Assembly (NCBI RefSeq): GCF_963678635.1
Contig: NC_087062.1
Location: forward strand, 55,436,363 to 55,500,362
Direction of reading: 5' to 3'
Length of the DNA: 64,000 nucleotides
From: Symsagittifera roscoffensis
Taxonomy: Eukaryota > Xenacoelomorpha > Acoela > Convolutidae
A program made the translations under genes and the position numbers. Below the pieces are notes generated by a model, which saw nothing but the letters and a program-made list of their open reading frames with translations, was not told where the DNA came from and did no database searches. Position 1 is the stretch's first letter, and each line of letters begins with the position of its first letter. Shown here piece after piece: positions 30,501-41,500 of the stretch.

Positions 30501-31083
30501 CCCAGGCAAAGAAAAACGAGTTGCCTAAGACTCCCTTTTCTCGGGCTTTCCCACGTGGTTCTCCCAACCAACTCTCTTTTCCTGGTTGCGAACATCCCGA
30601 TTTTTCTTTTGAGGTTCTGTTTCTCCATTTATTTCGACCTCGTATATAGGTTCTGTAGGCTCGACGAGCTGAGGTTTATTTCTTTGAAGATTTTTTACTT
30701 TAATCCCGTCTTTTGCAAATACTGCGATCTCAAAAATCGCTGCCCACTTCGACCATTCCAGTGGTGGCTCGGCTGAGGCTTTCTCCCAGAATGGGTTTAT
30801 ATTGAGCGGCTTTTTCGAGTATCCTGCTGACTGCGCCATGTCATACCTCAATGTATGAGCGTGATTATAATGAATCCGATCGGATTGATAAACGTAGTCT
30901 TTATGTGAGTTGGATAAAACAGCTGTTGTTCAGAAACATAAATTATCGTCTGAGCTCTTGATCATGATCTTAAGTCGGCATGCAGCCGTATCAAGGTCAA
31001 CTGACCAAACAATATATATAAATATGTTAATCAAATTAATAAATAGCAACGATGATAAGTTTATCGATCCGTACCGGATGACA
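30501..31083 (-). mobile_element. Fragment of a Mag-like LTR element: 5' LTR plus gag start
   Basis: On the minus strand a candidate LTR (31083-30839, TG...CA ends) is followed without a gap by TGGCGCAGTCAGCAGGAT and an ORF starting MAQSAGYSKKPLNINPFWEK. This repeats the layout of the complete element at 53534-60711 (MAQPAGF..., IPVFWASANLDPPWQF). The gag frame runs to 30525 and the rest of the element is missing. The fragment sits inside copy 2 of the duplicated USP2 exon-intron, so it inserted after that duplication. Confidence 0.7.
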
Positions 31084-31930
31084 AAGTTTTTCAGATTTTT
31101 CATTTTTTAAGTCTGCTTTGAGCCAATTTGCTTGTAATGATTTATGTTGATCTCAGTTTTCCAAAATTTTTCTCAATACAAACTTTTAACAGGTTATATA
31201 CAAAGAAGTTCCTTCTCGAGAGTGGCCTGCAAATTCTCCCGAGACACTCGGTTATTCGCGAACATAAATCTCAATATGTTTCTTACGACCACTCATAGAA
31301 ATTAATGTACCACAACACAATCACGCGTCATACAAAGAACGCGTCATACCCAAGAAAGTGAAAAAGTGAGAAGAACTACTCCTATGACTTCATCATTTCC
31401 AATATAAATTGCCATCAACGCCACCTTTGTTTATTCGATCTGGTCCAACCATCAATGATGGTTACGCTAGCGATTAGCAAGCGTTATAGAATCGGAACAA
31501 AATATTTTTCGGGTTCATCATCATCATTATCAGTTTTGTTTAGCGCCATCTAGTATCCGACGGTATGTGTGATTTTCTGTTTTCTTGTCATAACTTCTTG
31601 TTTCCAATTTTTTTCTAATTTCCGGAGCCGAAATCCATTTGTTTCGCAAATATTTGCAGTGATGATTTTCGTACAAGTATATAGCGGCCATGAGTGCAGA
31701 ATTCATCACAAAGACCTTGTGGACATTTGTGGTAGTTTTTCGAGGACTAGACGAAGAGATAGCAAAAAATCTTAAGCGGCCATTCTGCCTTGACAAAACG
31801 AAAGGAGTTAAACAAGTGAAGGTTTTTATACAACTTAGATCGTTTTATGCAGATTCGATTAAAGATTTGAGAGAGGTTTGTTTGATGCCAATGTTTCCTG
31901 ACCAGCAACCAGCATTTTCCTTTTTTTTTT
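31084..31930. repeat. End of the second USP2-intron copy and dispersed repeats
   Basis: About 31084-31190 matches the USP2 intron (CTGCTTTGAGCCAATTTGCT compared with 36466). At about 31460-31515 lies another copy of the GATTAGCAAGCG repeat (compare 28785 and 50250). The frames in 31530-31932 are not recognised. Confidence 0.5.
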
Positions 31931-34254
31931 AAATTTTAGTACTACTACAGCTTCTTTGAAGCAGTCAGGATACACGCTCTCTTCTAAGGATATATTTATG
32001 TTAAGTAGTACTTGTTGCCAGCTGCTCATCAGCTTTTTGACCTGTGTAGATAGTACATCGCAAGAAGTTGCGTTTGAGATATAATTCGCGGCTTTAATAG
32101 CCTTCCAAGATCAATCGTTTCAAAGTTTTTCAGAATTTGGGTAGTCGACGGATAGACTGAAATGAAATTTTTTTTATAAATCAGGATTGTAGTTTTTAGT
32201 TAACTATTCCACTTTCGATGCAAAGAATGAATTAAATCTTCTAGCTAGAATTTTTCGAGTACCCTGAGATTTCGGATAGATCATCCTTGTTTCATTCCGA
32301 GGAGAATGTTATTGCCCTAAACTTAGTTATATCAACATTTGCGCGCGACATTTCTTCTGGAAGTAGTTTCTTTTTTTTTAAGGATAAATAATTTCTAATA
32401 CCGAACTGTTTGAGCATTTAAATTTAGTTTTTCTTTTTTCTTGCGCTTTTTTCTGGCTAGTCTATCCAGCTTGCTTCTCTTTCGTTTTCCAGATTGATAC
32501 TCGGTCGAAAAAAAGCAAAGGTTTTGAGTTCCTGGTCTTTGTCTGAACTGTGAGATAAGTATCAAGAGTTTGTTCAAATGTATTTACAAAAGATGGCAGC
32601 TGGTCATTTGGATCAATGGCTACTTGGCTCATGGAGAGGTTTCAAAGATTTCTTGTTTATTCCAGTCACACTTTTTGTAACTTCTGAACATGATTTTATT
32701 GCTTTTCCTGTAAAATTTGATCTTCCAGTGTAGGAAAACGAGACTAAGTGATGATCAGAAAAATCTACTTCTTCCATTGCTAAGTGGCTGATATCGGAAC
32801 CACTTCTAGCGATAATCAGGTTCGATATATTCATTTGTTTCTACTTTGGCCCTTCAACATGTTGCTGTAGTCCAAACTCTTCAAAGCGTCATTCATCAGA
32901 TTATATTTGGGAGAAAATCTGTTATTTTAATGTATATTGAAATTGCCAAGTATAATTGTTTCATTTTCCAGTGATAGATGAAGCAAAGTCTCATTCAGAA
33001 ATATTATGAAACTTCGGAAATATCCATTTGGTGTTCTATACACATATTTCAATATAAATTTGCAATTGTTTGTTTCAAAAGTTAAGATCAAAATTTACCA
33101 ATATTCATTTTACTGTGTCGTATCTACTGTTGTTTTTAAAAACGAATTGCTAATCAAGGCAACACCACTCCTTTTTTTCGGGTTCTGCATAAATTTACAG
33201 GTTTGAAATTTCATAGCTCCTTGTTACCAAAAAATCATCGTCAAGATCTTTAACCCTTGTTTCGGTAAATATCAAAATTATTGGCTAGCCGGACGTTTGC
33301 TAGCTTACCCCTTTTCTTATTTTTTGATCGAGTATTTAGGAGACCAAACCTATTTTTGTTATCCGTGAATTGTCCTTTTCCCTGAGTTTGTTTTTCAAAA
33401 TTTTGAGCCATTCGTAAGCAGTCTTGCCCAAGAAAAAGCAATTTATCAGCGTATGTTCTGGCTTGAATTCAGATCATCGATGGAATTGCTATGAGAACTT
33501 TCAAAAACCTAATGATCGCTTCTAAAAATACTTGCATCCCTTGTTACTTCCCTGATGTGCAGTAGTTGCGCTCCATTCATTTTTCAAAATGTTAAACTTT
33601 TTCTTGTTCTACATTAGGATCGAGTCTTCCTAGTTGTATATGGCGTCTAGGATTTTTTTTTACTCCTGAAATTTCACCTCCTTTTGTCCGGTTCTCACTT
33701 CACTTTGTCTTCGTTTCGGCATTGGTTCGTTCGAAAAAGCTTCGGTCGATTTTTCCCTAAATCTTTTCGCGCTGCCTACTGAGTCAGAGCTAGAGGCACG
33801 GTTGTAAACCCGGTTTGCTGCGTCTTTGTATTGAAGTGCTAGCCAGTCTCTCACGCTTGTTCTTGGCATCATTTTCAGTTTTTTTTTCAGATTATTTACT
33901 TCTTGCTCAAATGTGCTGACGGTGAGTTCAATTCGGAGGCCGAGTCTCTCTTGTGATTTTTGTTTTGAAGATAATCCAAAATACTCGAATAATCTCCAGT
34001 TTCGGACCTGCTTTGACTTGTCCATGCAAGATTAGCAGTGAGTTTTTCCTGCAGACAATGCCAATACATATTAGATCTAGGTGAACATTTTTCTTGCGCA
34101 GAAAACAGGAGCATCCTCCTAAATCTTTAGTTTCTGAACATAAGTGGCAAGTTCCGTGGCAGTCTGCCCAGCTGTTATGCTTATTTTCTTGTCTTCGGTG
34201 TTTTTTGGATGGAAATTTTTCTTCGATTCGAAATTTTTCTATTATTATTGACAC
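31931..34254 (-). mobile_element. Second CR1/Jockey-like non-LTR retrotransposon, strongly decayed
   Basis: Minus-strand order: ORF1 with a Cys/His finger and coiled coil (34254-33660), endonuclease start (about 33440: LLNTRSKNKKRGKLANV), endonuclease middle (about 32950: ETIILGNFNIH, usually GDFN), endonuclease end (about 32760: MEEVDFSDHHLVSFSY), basic linker (32577-32395) and the first RT block (about 32060-31950: LEESVYPDCFKEAVVV). The RT then stops at a poly-T tract at 31920-31930. Frames are broken throughout. It is a different copy from 23851-26210 and not a close relative. Confidence 0.72.
33660..34254 (-). pseudogene. ORF1 of the second non-LTR element
   Basis: The frame 33928-34254 has CHGTCHLCSETKDLGGCSC followed by HLDLICIGIVCRKN, a Cys/His pattern like the PHD-type fingers of CR1-group ORF1 proteins. 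It shifts near 34015 into 33660-34025, with a helical heptad segment (LTVSTFEQEVNNLKKKLKMM) and a basic Ser-rich end (RASSSDSVGSAKRFREK). Confidence 0.6.
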
Positions 34255-34439
34255 CTATCGCAAAGAATTTTTGTACACATTAACTGGGTCTCTAAAATAC
34301 CTTCATAGTCAAGAGCCATCCAAAATACCTTCATAGCCATCCAAAATAATAATTACCCAGTTCGTCGGAACAGATCAGATCTATTTAACTAATTTAAAAG
34401 AATCATTGAATGACTTGATTGCTTGATTAATAATCAATT

Positions 34440-34615
34440 CAAGTTTCTCGGCATATGCGACCATTTGGTTGGAAACGACTACGCCTGGGACGCAAAGGTC
34501 CTTTGTTTGGATCCAGGCAGGACATTTTTTCAGTTTCATAAAGTTGATCGGCCTATCGTTTGTCTGATTATTGTCGGCCTCTATCCCTATCTCTTGTAGG
34601 TTTAGTTGCGACATC
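34440..34615 (+). repeat. tRNA-derived SINE-like repeat, copy 2
   Basis: Head with ACCATTTGGTTGGAAACGAC and a B-box-like TTTGGATCCAGGCAGG, then a T-run, then the family tail (GATCGGCCTATCGTTTGTC ... GTAGGTTTAGTTGCGACATC). See 28985-29155 for the family. Confidence 0.5.
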
Positions 34616-35540
34616 TAAAATTTCTTGTGTCTAAGCACTTTTAACGCTCACGTATATGTTTTCATCTGGTCCAACCATCAATAATGATAATTATTTTTTT
34701 TCTGATTGCGCTGTTGTTTATACGTGTTAGACTTGCTTGCTGAGACGTTGCATATATCTTTCTACAGGTTCTCATTGAAATTTTGTCCAGTTTCGTGAAC
34801 TTTCGTATCAATCAGCTCACCCTTCACGAATTAAATGGTGGCAGTTCCACTCAATCAAATCCAAGCGTGAATGGTCGGTGATTTCCTTTACTGTTAATCT
34901 TCAGTGTATATTGAGACCTCGAGGTGGATGCAGATCATGCTGGCTTCTTGTATGAGAATAAGATTCAACCATCCTGTCTTCTTTTTGCTTCAATATTTTT
35001 GCGACTCTTGATTCTATAGTTATCGCTTATCCGTGATAGTAATTTTTTTTGCGCAGGTTACTAGTCTTTCAAATTAGGTGCCATTTCAAACCTTTAAATA
35101 AATAATTGTTAAAAAAAGTTTTACAACAGCGTTTGAAAAATTGTCAAAATCATTTCCAATTAATAGATCATTGGAATTTTGCCAATCAATGATAATTGCC
35201 AACGGTTATTTAGTCTAATTAACCATTACGGGTCATGATTGTGTTGACGTGTTTTCAATGTGACGTTAAAAGTTACGGTAGGACCTCTCTCGATCGAGTG
35301 ATTGAAAATAAGGCTCACTGAAGTTTGGAACTAATTGTTTTCTGCGGATCTTTGTGGTCAGCTATTTTACGGAAGATAGTCTAGTGTACGAGTCCTGCAC
35401 GAGTAATTGACATTGTAAATGCTTTTGACTTCATCATCGCTCTAAGGCCTGGCATTTGAGTCGTGCAGTAGGAAAGAGTTATTTGAATTCAGCGCAGGTA
35501 ATTTTGGTACAAATGGTAACCCACGTAATCTAAATTTCAG
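34616..35540. other. Upstream region of the USP2-like gene
   Basis: No gene is recognised. A 'CATCTGGTCCAACCATCAAT' stretch at about 34664 also occurs at about 31438. The region ends in a good 3' splice site (taaatttcag, 35531-35540), which suggests either a 5' UTR intron or a trans-splice site before the USP2 start. Confidence 0.4.
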
Positions 35541-35587
35541 GCGTTTCATGAAAACTTCCCCCTTGGAGAGAAGTTGGACGATGAATC

Positions 35588-38500
35588 ATGTCATACTATA
35601 GTACATCCTATAGCAGTAGTTACTTGGGAAGTGGTAGTCATTCGCGAACCGGAACGAGTGGCTACGCCCGACCACTTCCCAGTCGCCCTATCTCTAGCGA
35701 TGTAAGTTACTGCTTCTACGCTTTTTATCAAATTGTATGGAGCTACTGATTACTCAGCTTAAGTAATTGAAAAAGTTAGAGCAAGATTTTAAGTGGTACG
35801 CTCGCCAAAATAACTTACTGCGGATTATCTTTTCAGTACAAAGAGTTATATAATTGTAAGTAAATTTGGTGCGTTTAGAGAAATTTCTCGTCCACTCGGA
35901 GTTCGTCGCTGCATAACATGCATGGCATCAACACGAGCTTTCAACGAGTATCTCTGGAGCAAACGAGAGTGAAGGACAAGGGTACGACGGGTCTGGACAA
36001 CCTGGGGAATACTTGCTTCATGAACTCAATTCTTCAATGTCTGATTCATACCCAAGCTCTGAGGCAGAAATGCATACCTGAACCGTCTAATAGTATCGTA
36101 AATTCATCCAGTCAAATGAAGGGAAAGTTGTTCAAGGCCTTCTGCAAGTTGGTGAACAAATGTTGGAACAACGAGTCATCAGAAACATACACAGCCCTTC
36201 GAGATTTCAAAAGCCAAATGACGAAATATGCTCCACTTTTCGCAGGGAGCAGGTAGATATTCTCAGTTGAGCAGAATTTTTCTACTGCACTAGTGAAACA
36301 CCAACATGCTAGCTGCTCATTTTATTGCGTCGTTGTCTTTATCTTTCTGCGTTAATTTTTGCTTTGTTGTTTTTCTAAGGCGGAAAATGCTGCGTGACTC
36401 TGATTTATTTCAATGCTTCAGGTATGCAAAAGAGGTGTTTCGGGTTTCTCTTCTAATTTTGATCTGCTTTGAACCAATTTACTTGGATAATGATTTAACT
36501 CGATCTCACTTTTCAAAAATTTATCAAAAAAAATTTGAGCACCCGGTTGACTTACACTTGACTTACAATTGTAAGTCAAGTGCAATGCAACCGGGTGCTC
36601 GAATTTTTTTTGGTAAATAGTTTTTAACGATTAGACCTGAATCGGCATAGGTCCTGGTTTCGAATCTGACAGGACCTTTTTTTTCAAACAAGAATTATTC
36701 TGTTTTAATCAAAATGTTGGCTTATTATTTGTCAACTTCAGTCTTGTCGGCTTAATTGCCACATCGAAGTATTGTTTGTTTGCTGTACGCAATTTACATT
36801 GTAGTTTCTTTCAGTTTTTGATTTAGTTCTGCTGTTTTTAATTTTACTAGCCTTGTTTTCGTATATTTTCTTCTTCTTCATTTGCTCAAAAACTTTATTA
36901 TGTCCAATTGATTGCTAGGGTTTTCCTCTTAAAGCAAGGCACCGCAATTCAAATATGCGTCATACGAGGTCGAGTGATATATCATTTAAAAGCCATTGAC
37001 GTCACGATAGTGATTCGATAGAGATTGATCAGATTCCAAAGTTTTTTCGAAAACGGTTTTTAAAAGCTTTTCAGATGAATTTTAATGCTAGCCTGATTCA
37101 AACAAAATGTCGGCTTATAGTTTGTTAACATCTGCCTTGTCGGCTTAGTTGCCACATCTTAGAATTTTTAAATACTTATCCCCAATTGTATCACAAGTGC
37201 AGCGAAGCTTCGCTTCGCCTGTGTAAAAAGTTGCATGCAATGACGTTCACTCAAGTTTTAAGGTGCATGCAAAACTCTGGAGAAAATCAGGCGTTCACGA
37301 AAACAAATCTTATTTTATTGTTTTTTTTTCGGCCTCTCACATAGTTGGAACGAAATAAGGCCTAGATTTTCCTATTGAAATAAGGAACCACAACACAATT
37401 ATGCGTCATTGACGCCAAGACACTGATTCCATAGAGATTGATCAGATTCCAAAATATTTTTGAAAGGCTTCTCAGACGAATTTAACGCTAGCATGGTTAG
37501 AGAAGGGTGTAAGTATCTAATTTTGTAAAAGTGTAGTTTTCTTATTTAAGTCAATCTCAGCTTATTTGAAGCTGATTATCAGTTCTTTCGCAGCGGGGTG
37601 AAAAATTGACAAACAACTTATACTTTTTTTTTGCTTTTGCTCTCGCAATAAGCACGCGCATGGCAATTGAGCACTAGATTTTTTTCCTGTAGAAAACGTT
37701 GGTTCCAGAATTCAAAATACTTTATTAGGAGACCAAACGATCATCATAGGCTTTGCCTTTGAGGGTTAGCTTAGTGTAGTTATAATAGTCATCAGAAACA
37801 AAGTCGCCAACTTTCAGCGAAAAGTTTTTTGAGTAGTGCATTCATTTTTAAACTATGATCGAGCTATATCGGCTGCAATAATTTGCGCTAGCTACATTGC
37901 TGATTTGAATTATCCGGGCAAAACGAAAAAAAAACTGATTTTCATTGCGTTTTTCTTGAATTGGGTGAACTTCAGACAGAATGCGATGAAAAAAAAATTG
38001 GGTAATTTTTGGCTCGATTTTTGTTCTGAAAATTATTATGTCAATTTTCGAATAAATCAAATCATAATGAGCGTTTTAAAAGTTTTAGTGTCAGGTAGCC
38101 AAAATACGCCGGTTTGCATAGTTTTTGCTTAGAATAATTTGAAAAGAATATGGCGGACTATAAAACAGTTTTACTTTCTCGATTAACGCTGGGTTGAGTC
38201 AGGCACCCGTTTCGAAATATTTGATTCACAAATTGCCCCAGCATCTTTTCGTAGGCTTTGACCAAATGAAACCAACCAAAAAAGACTCTTGAAGGTTAAA
38301 TTTATGGGCGATGTTTTTTTAAAGAAATTGCTCCATATCTGGTAAAATTGTTAACTGTTTTATTTTCATCGCATTTTGTCTAAAGTCTACCCAATTTGAG
38401 GAAAACGTGTTTAGAGTTTCAGGCTTTTTTTGTGCTGTCCAGATAATTAAAGTCAGCATTGTATATCCGGTTGTTAGTTTTTTTGTGGTTTTTTCTTTGC

Positions 38501-41500
38501 TGCCTGGTATCCAAAAATAACGCATACGTGAAAGTATTAGAAGCTGAGGAGCAATGGAGTTAAGGCAACTAAATGTTAAGTGTGAGATCTGTGGTTAGAA
38601 TTCTGTATTCGCTAAGAAACCGGTTTATTTATTTTTCTTAATCAGAAAATAACGAAATTTAGACAATAACTCGCGTGAAATTTGTTTATACTTAAATTAT
38701 CTTTTGGCTACTAGTTGTCCGTAAATTCCGTTTCTTTACGGTCGTCTAATTTCTTGTCTAATTTCCTAGGCACGATCTAGCTACATCCACTTTCATAAAG
38801 CATATTGTTTAATGCTTAATGTCTAAGAATAATAAGAATAAAGTGTGCGTGACATTAATTTGAGGCAAGATGCAATACCATAGTGGTTAAGGCAATTGTC
38901 TGTTGTTCAGGTAGTCTGCATTCGAATACCATAGTTTTTTTAAAAATTGTTTTTGATGTTTGTTTTTTTTCTCGTGTTTTGGATTGCCCGTTTTTTTCCT
39001 CCCTTGATCAATCGCCGCTATTGCCGTATTCTTCTGGATATAAAAACTATTTTCGTTGCTCTATTTTTTGGCTTTTGTTTGCAAATACGTCCCTTTGTTT
39101 CGATCAAACTTTCACCCTCCAAATGGAGGCCGAAATGGCTTCGATATGACAGAGCGCGCAATTCACTACGAGTTTTCTTATAGATTTTTCTAAAATCTGG
39201 TAGTATTTTAATTATCTTTTGTATCCAAAGTTGTATGAATCTCATCTCCTGTGGAAGTGTAAATAATTGAGCTTTTGGAAATAAATGAAAATATGTGGAA
39301 ATACTGAAACACAATCAATATGGAAATATTTGCGCGTTTTTCTGCGTTTCTGTAGCCAACATGACGCGCAGGAACTGCTTGTCTACTTACTGGAGGGCAT
39401 CCATGAAGACGTCAATGAAGTATCCAAAAAGCCTTACTATAAAGATGATATCCCCGACGAATACAGGTGCGTTAACTCCAGTAGATCTAATTGAATTATG
39501 ACGATGGATTCATGGTTCAACTGAAGAGCATACAAACTAAGGGCTGGCAATATGCATTACATGAATTTGTTAGATTTTACTTTTTCGATGTCGTGTCTCA
39601 GTTCCTGTTAGCTTTTCCTGTAAGTTCACTATAGCTGGTCTTCTTTGTTACTGTGGCTTATTCTCGGGATAAATTGAAATATGAGAAACTTATCGGAAAA
39701 TTCATGTAGCACTTGTGAAAGAGAAAAAGACCAGATGTGCATTTTGGAGTTCATCTTTTATTTATTACTCCACTAGTTCTGCCAATATATTATCAACGTA
39801 TTTGCAATTGCAGCCCCTCGCAGAAGGCGAAGGAGTCGTGGACGAGGTATCTCTCTCGGGAGAAGAGCTTTGTCATCGACCTGTTCGTGGGCCAGCTGAA
39901 GAGCACCTTGACATGCCAAGTGTGTGGCTATGAGTCACTCACATACGACCCCTACTTCGACCTATCCTTGCCAATACCTAAAAAGGTATCAAAGCTCTAT
40001 CTCTTTTCCCCTTCATCTCCACTGCTGAAATTGAACTTCCTGATTGATATTTACTATGTTTACCTCGGTGATAATTTAAATAAAAACATATCAGCGTGAA
40101 CAATTGACCAGATTTGGCTGTTTAACGTGCGATTTGCTGTATGAACATCTTTGAGACCATTTGTGATCCTTAATATACGAGGTGTTGTGACCTGGAAAAA
40201 AGACAATACTGTTTTGCTTTTTAGTGTTGAATTAATGATGTTGGGTTGTGAGATGAAGCATGGGGTGTTATTAAAAAATCTTGCTTGAGCTGTTGATATC
40301 CTGGGATCTTTTTAATGCCTGAGATCGAAATTTTCAGCCAACATTGCTCACAATTGCGTAAAATGCCCATGTTAAAATTCAAAGTTGATTCGCGCACATT
40401 TTAAAGTTTGTGAGCTCACTTATTCTTATTTGTTTTTCGTCTGATCTAACACCTAGTTAAAACAATCATCGCATGCTAATTGGCACACGTGGTTATCGTT
40501 ACGCCCCCAATTAAAACAGTTTTTATCGCTTCTGCTTTTGGTTTACTTCGTTTCTGTTTCAGAACTATTTCAACTGTAGTTTAGACGACTGCTTGAGGGA
40601 ATACACCTCCGAAGAAACTCTAGATGGCTATGACAAACCGGTTGGTTCCTTAGTTTCAACAATTATCTGGATTTGAGTCTAAGGGTACAATATTTCACCT
40701 TAAAATAGTTTGGTCGATAAGAATTCTTGCGGGTTGCTTTTTTTCCTTGTCAATTTTTATGCCTTTAATACCGCTAAAATTTTGAGTTCAGAGAATTGGG
40801 GGATTTCAAAGTGTAGTGCTATGTAATGGGAATACAAATTGTAATGCTGTGTAATGTTACAGCGCTGTGCTAAATGCAAGAAGCCGCAGCGATGCACAAA
40901 GCAGTTCACCATCGAGAGGTTTCCCAAGATTCTAGTAATCCACCTGAAGAGGTTCTCCATGCGCAACAGGTTCTCCAAGCTAGACACCAAAGTCGCCTTC
41001 CCAGTTACAGGGCTGTGTCTAGAAGAATTCGCCAGTACAGAACAAAAACATAACCGTGCGTGTCTTATCTTAAAAGAAAAATACTTCGGAATAATGAGTG
41101 AACGCTATAGCGATAGTTTCAGTTTGCGGTAAATGACAACAATGGCATAAAATGTAATTCATGAGAGAAATGAAACGAATGTCTCCTTCTTGATGTTTGA
41201 GTTACCTACTGGTTATTCATTTGCAATTAAGCGTCGAAATGTTAAAATTTGTAGTGATATGATCAATAAGTGAAAAACACAAGTTTCTCAACGTTACTAG
41301 TGAGCTAGGGGCGAAAGTGAATATGTTGAATAATGAAGTATCGTATTGTTAATTGTGCAGGTACTGCTAGCGACTGCATTTACAACCTGTTCGCAGTGGC
41401 CAATCATAGTGGTACTGCCTATTCCGGACACTACACGGCCTACTGCAAGTCAGAAACGAGGAAGCATTGGAGCAGTTTCAACGACAGACTGTAAGTAATT

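Noticed and set aside
35837..35855. Possible 19-bp microexon between USP2 exons 1 and 2 (cag before TACAAAGAG, then gtaagt)
   Set aside because: It would leave a phase of 1, which does not fit the phase-0 acceptor at 35879, while direct joining of 35701 to 35879 keeps the frame.
36519..36618. Pre-miRNA hairpin
   Set aside because: Arms are too perfectly paired and the loop is almost absent, which fits an inverted duplication better. Without small RNA data it cannot be claimed.
38870..38945. Genuine tRNA gene
   Set aside because: A- and B-box-like parts are present, but there is no acceptor stem, no convincing anticodon arm and no terminator.
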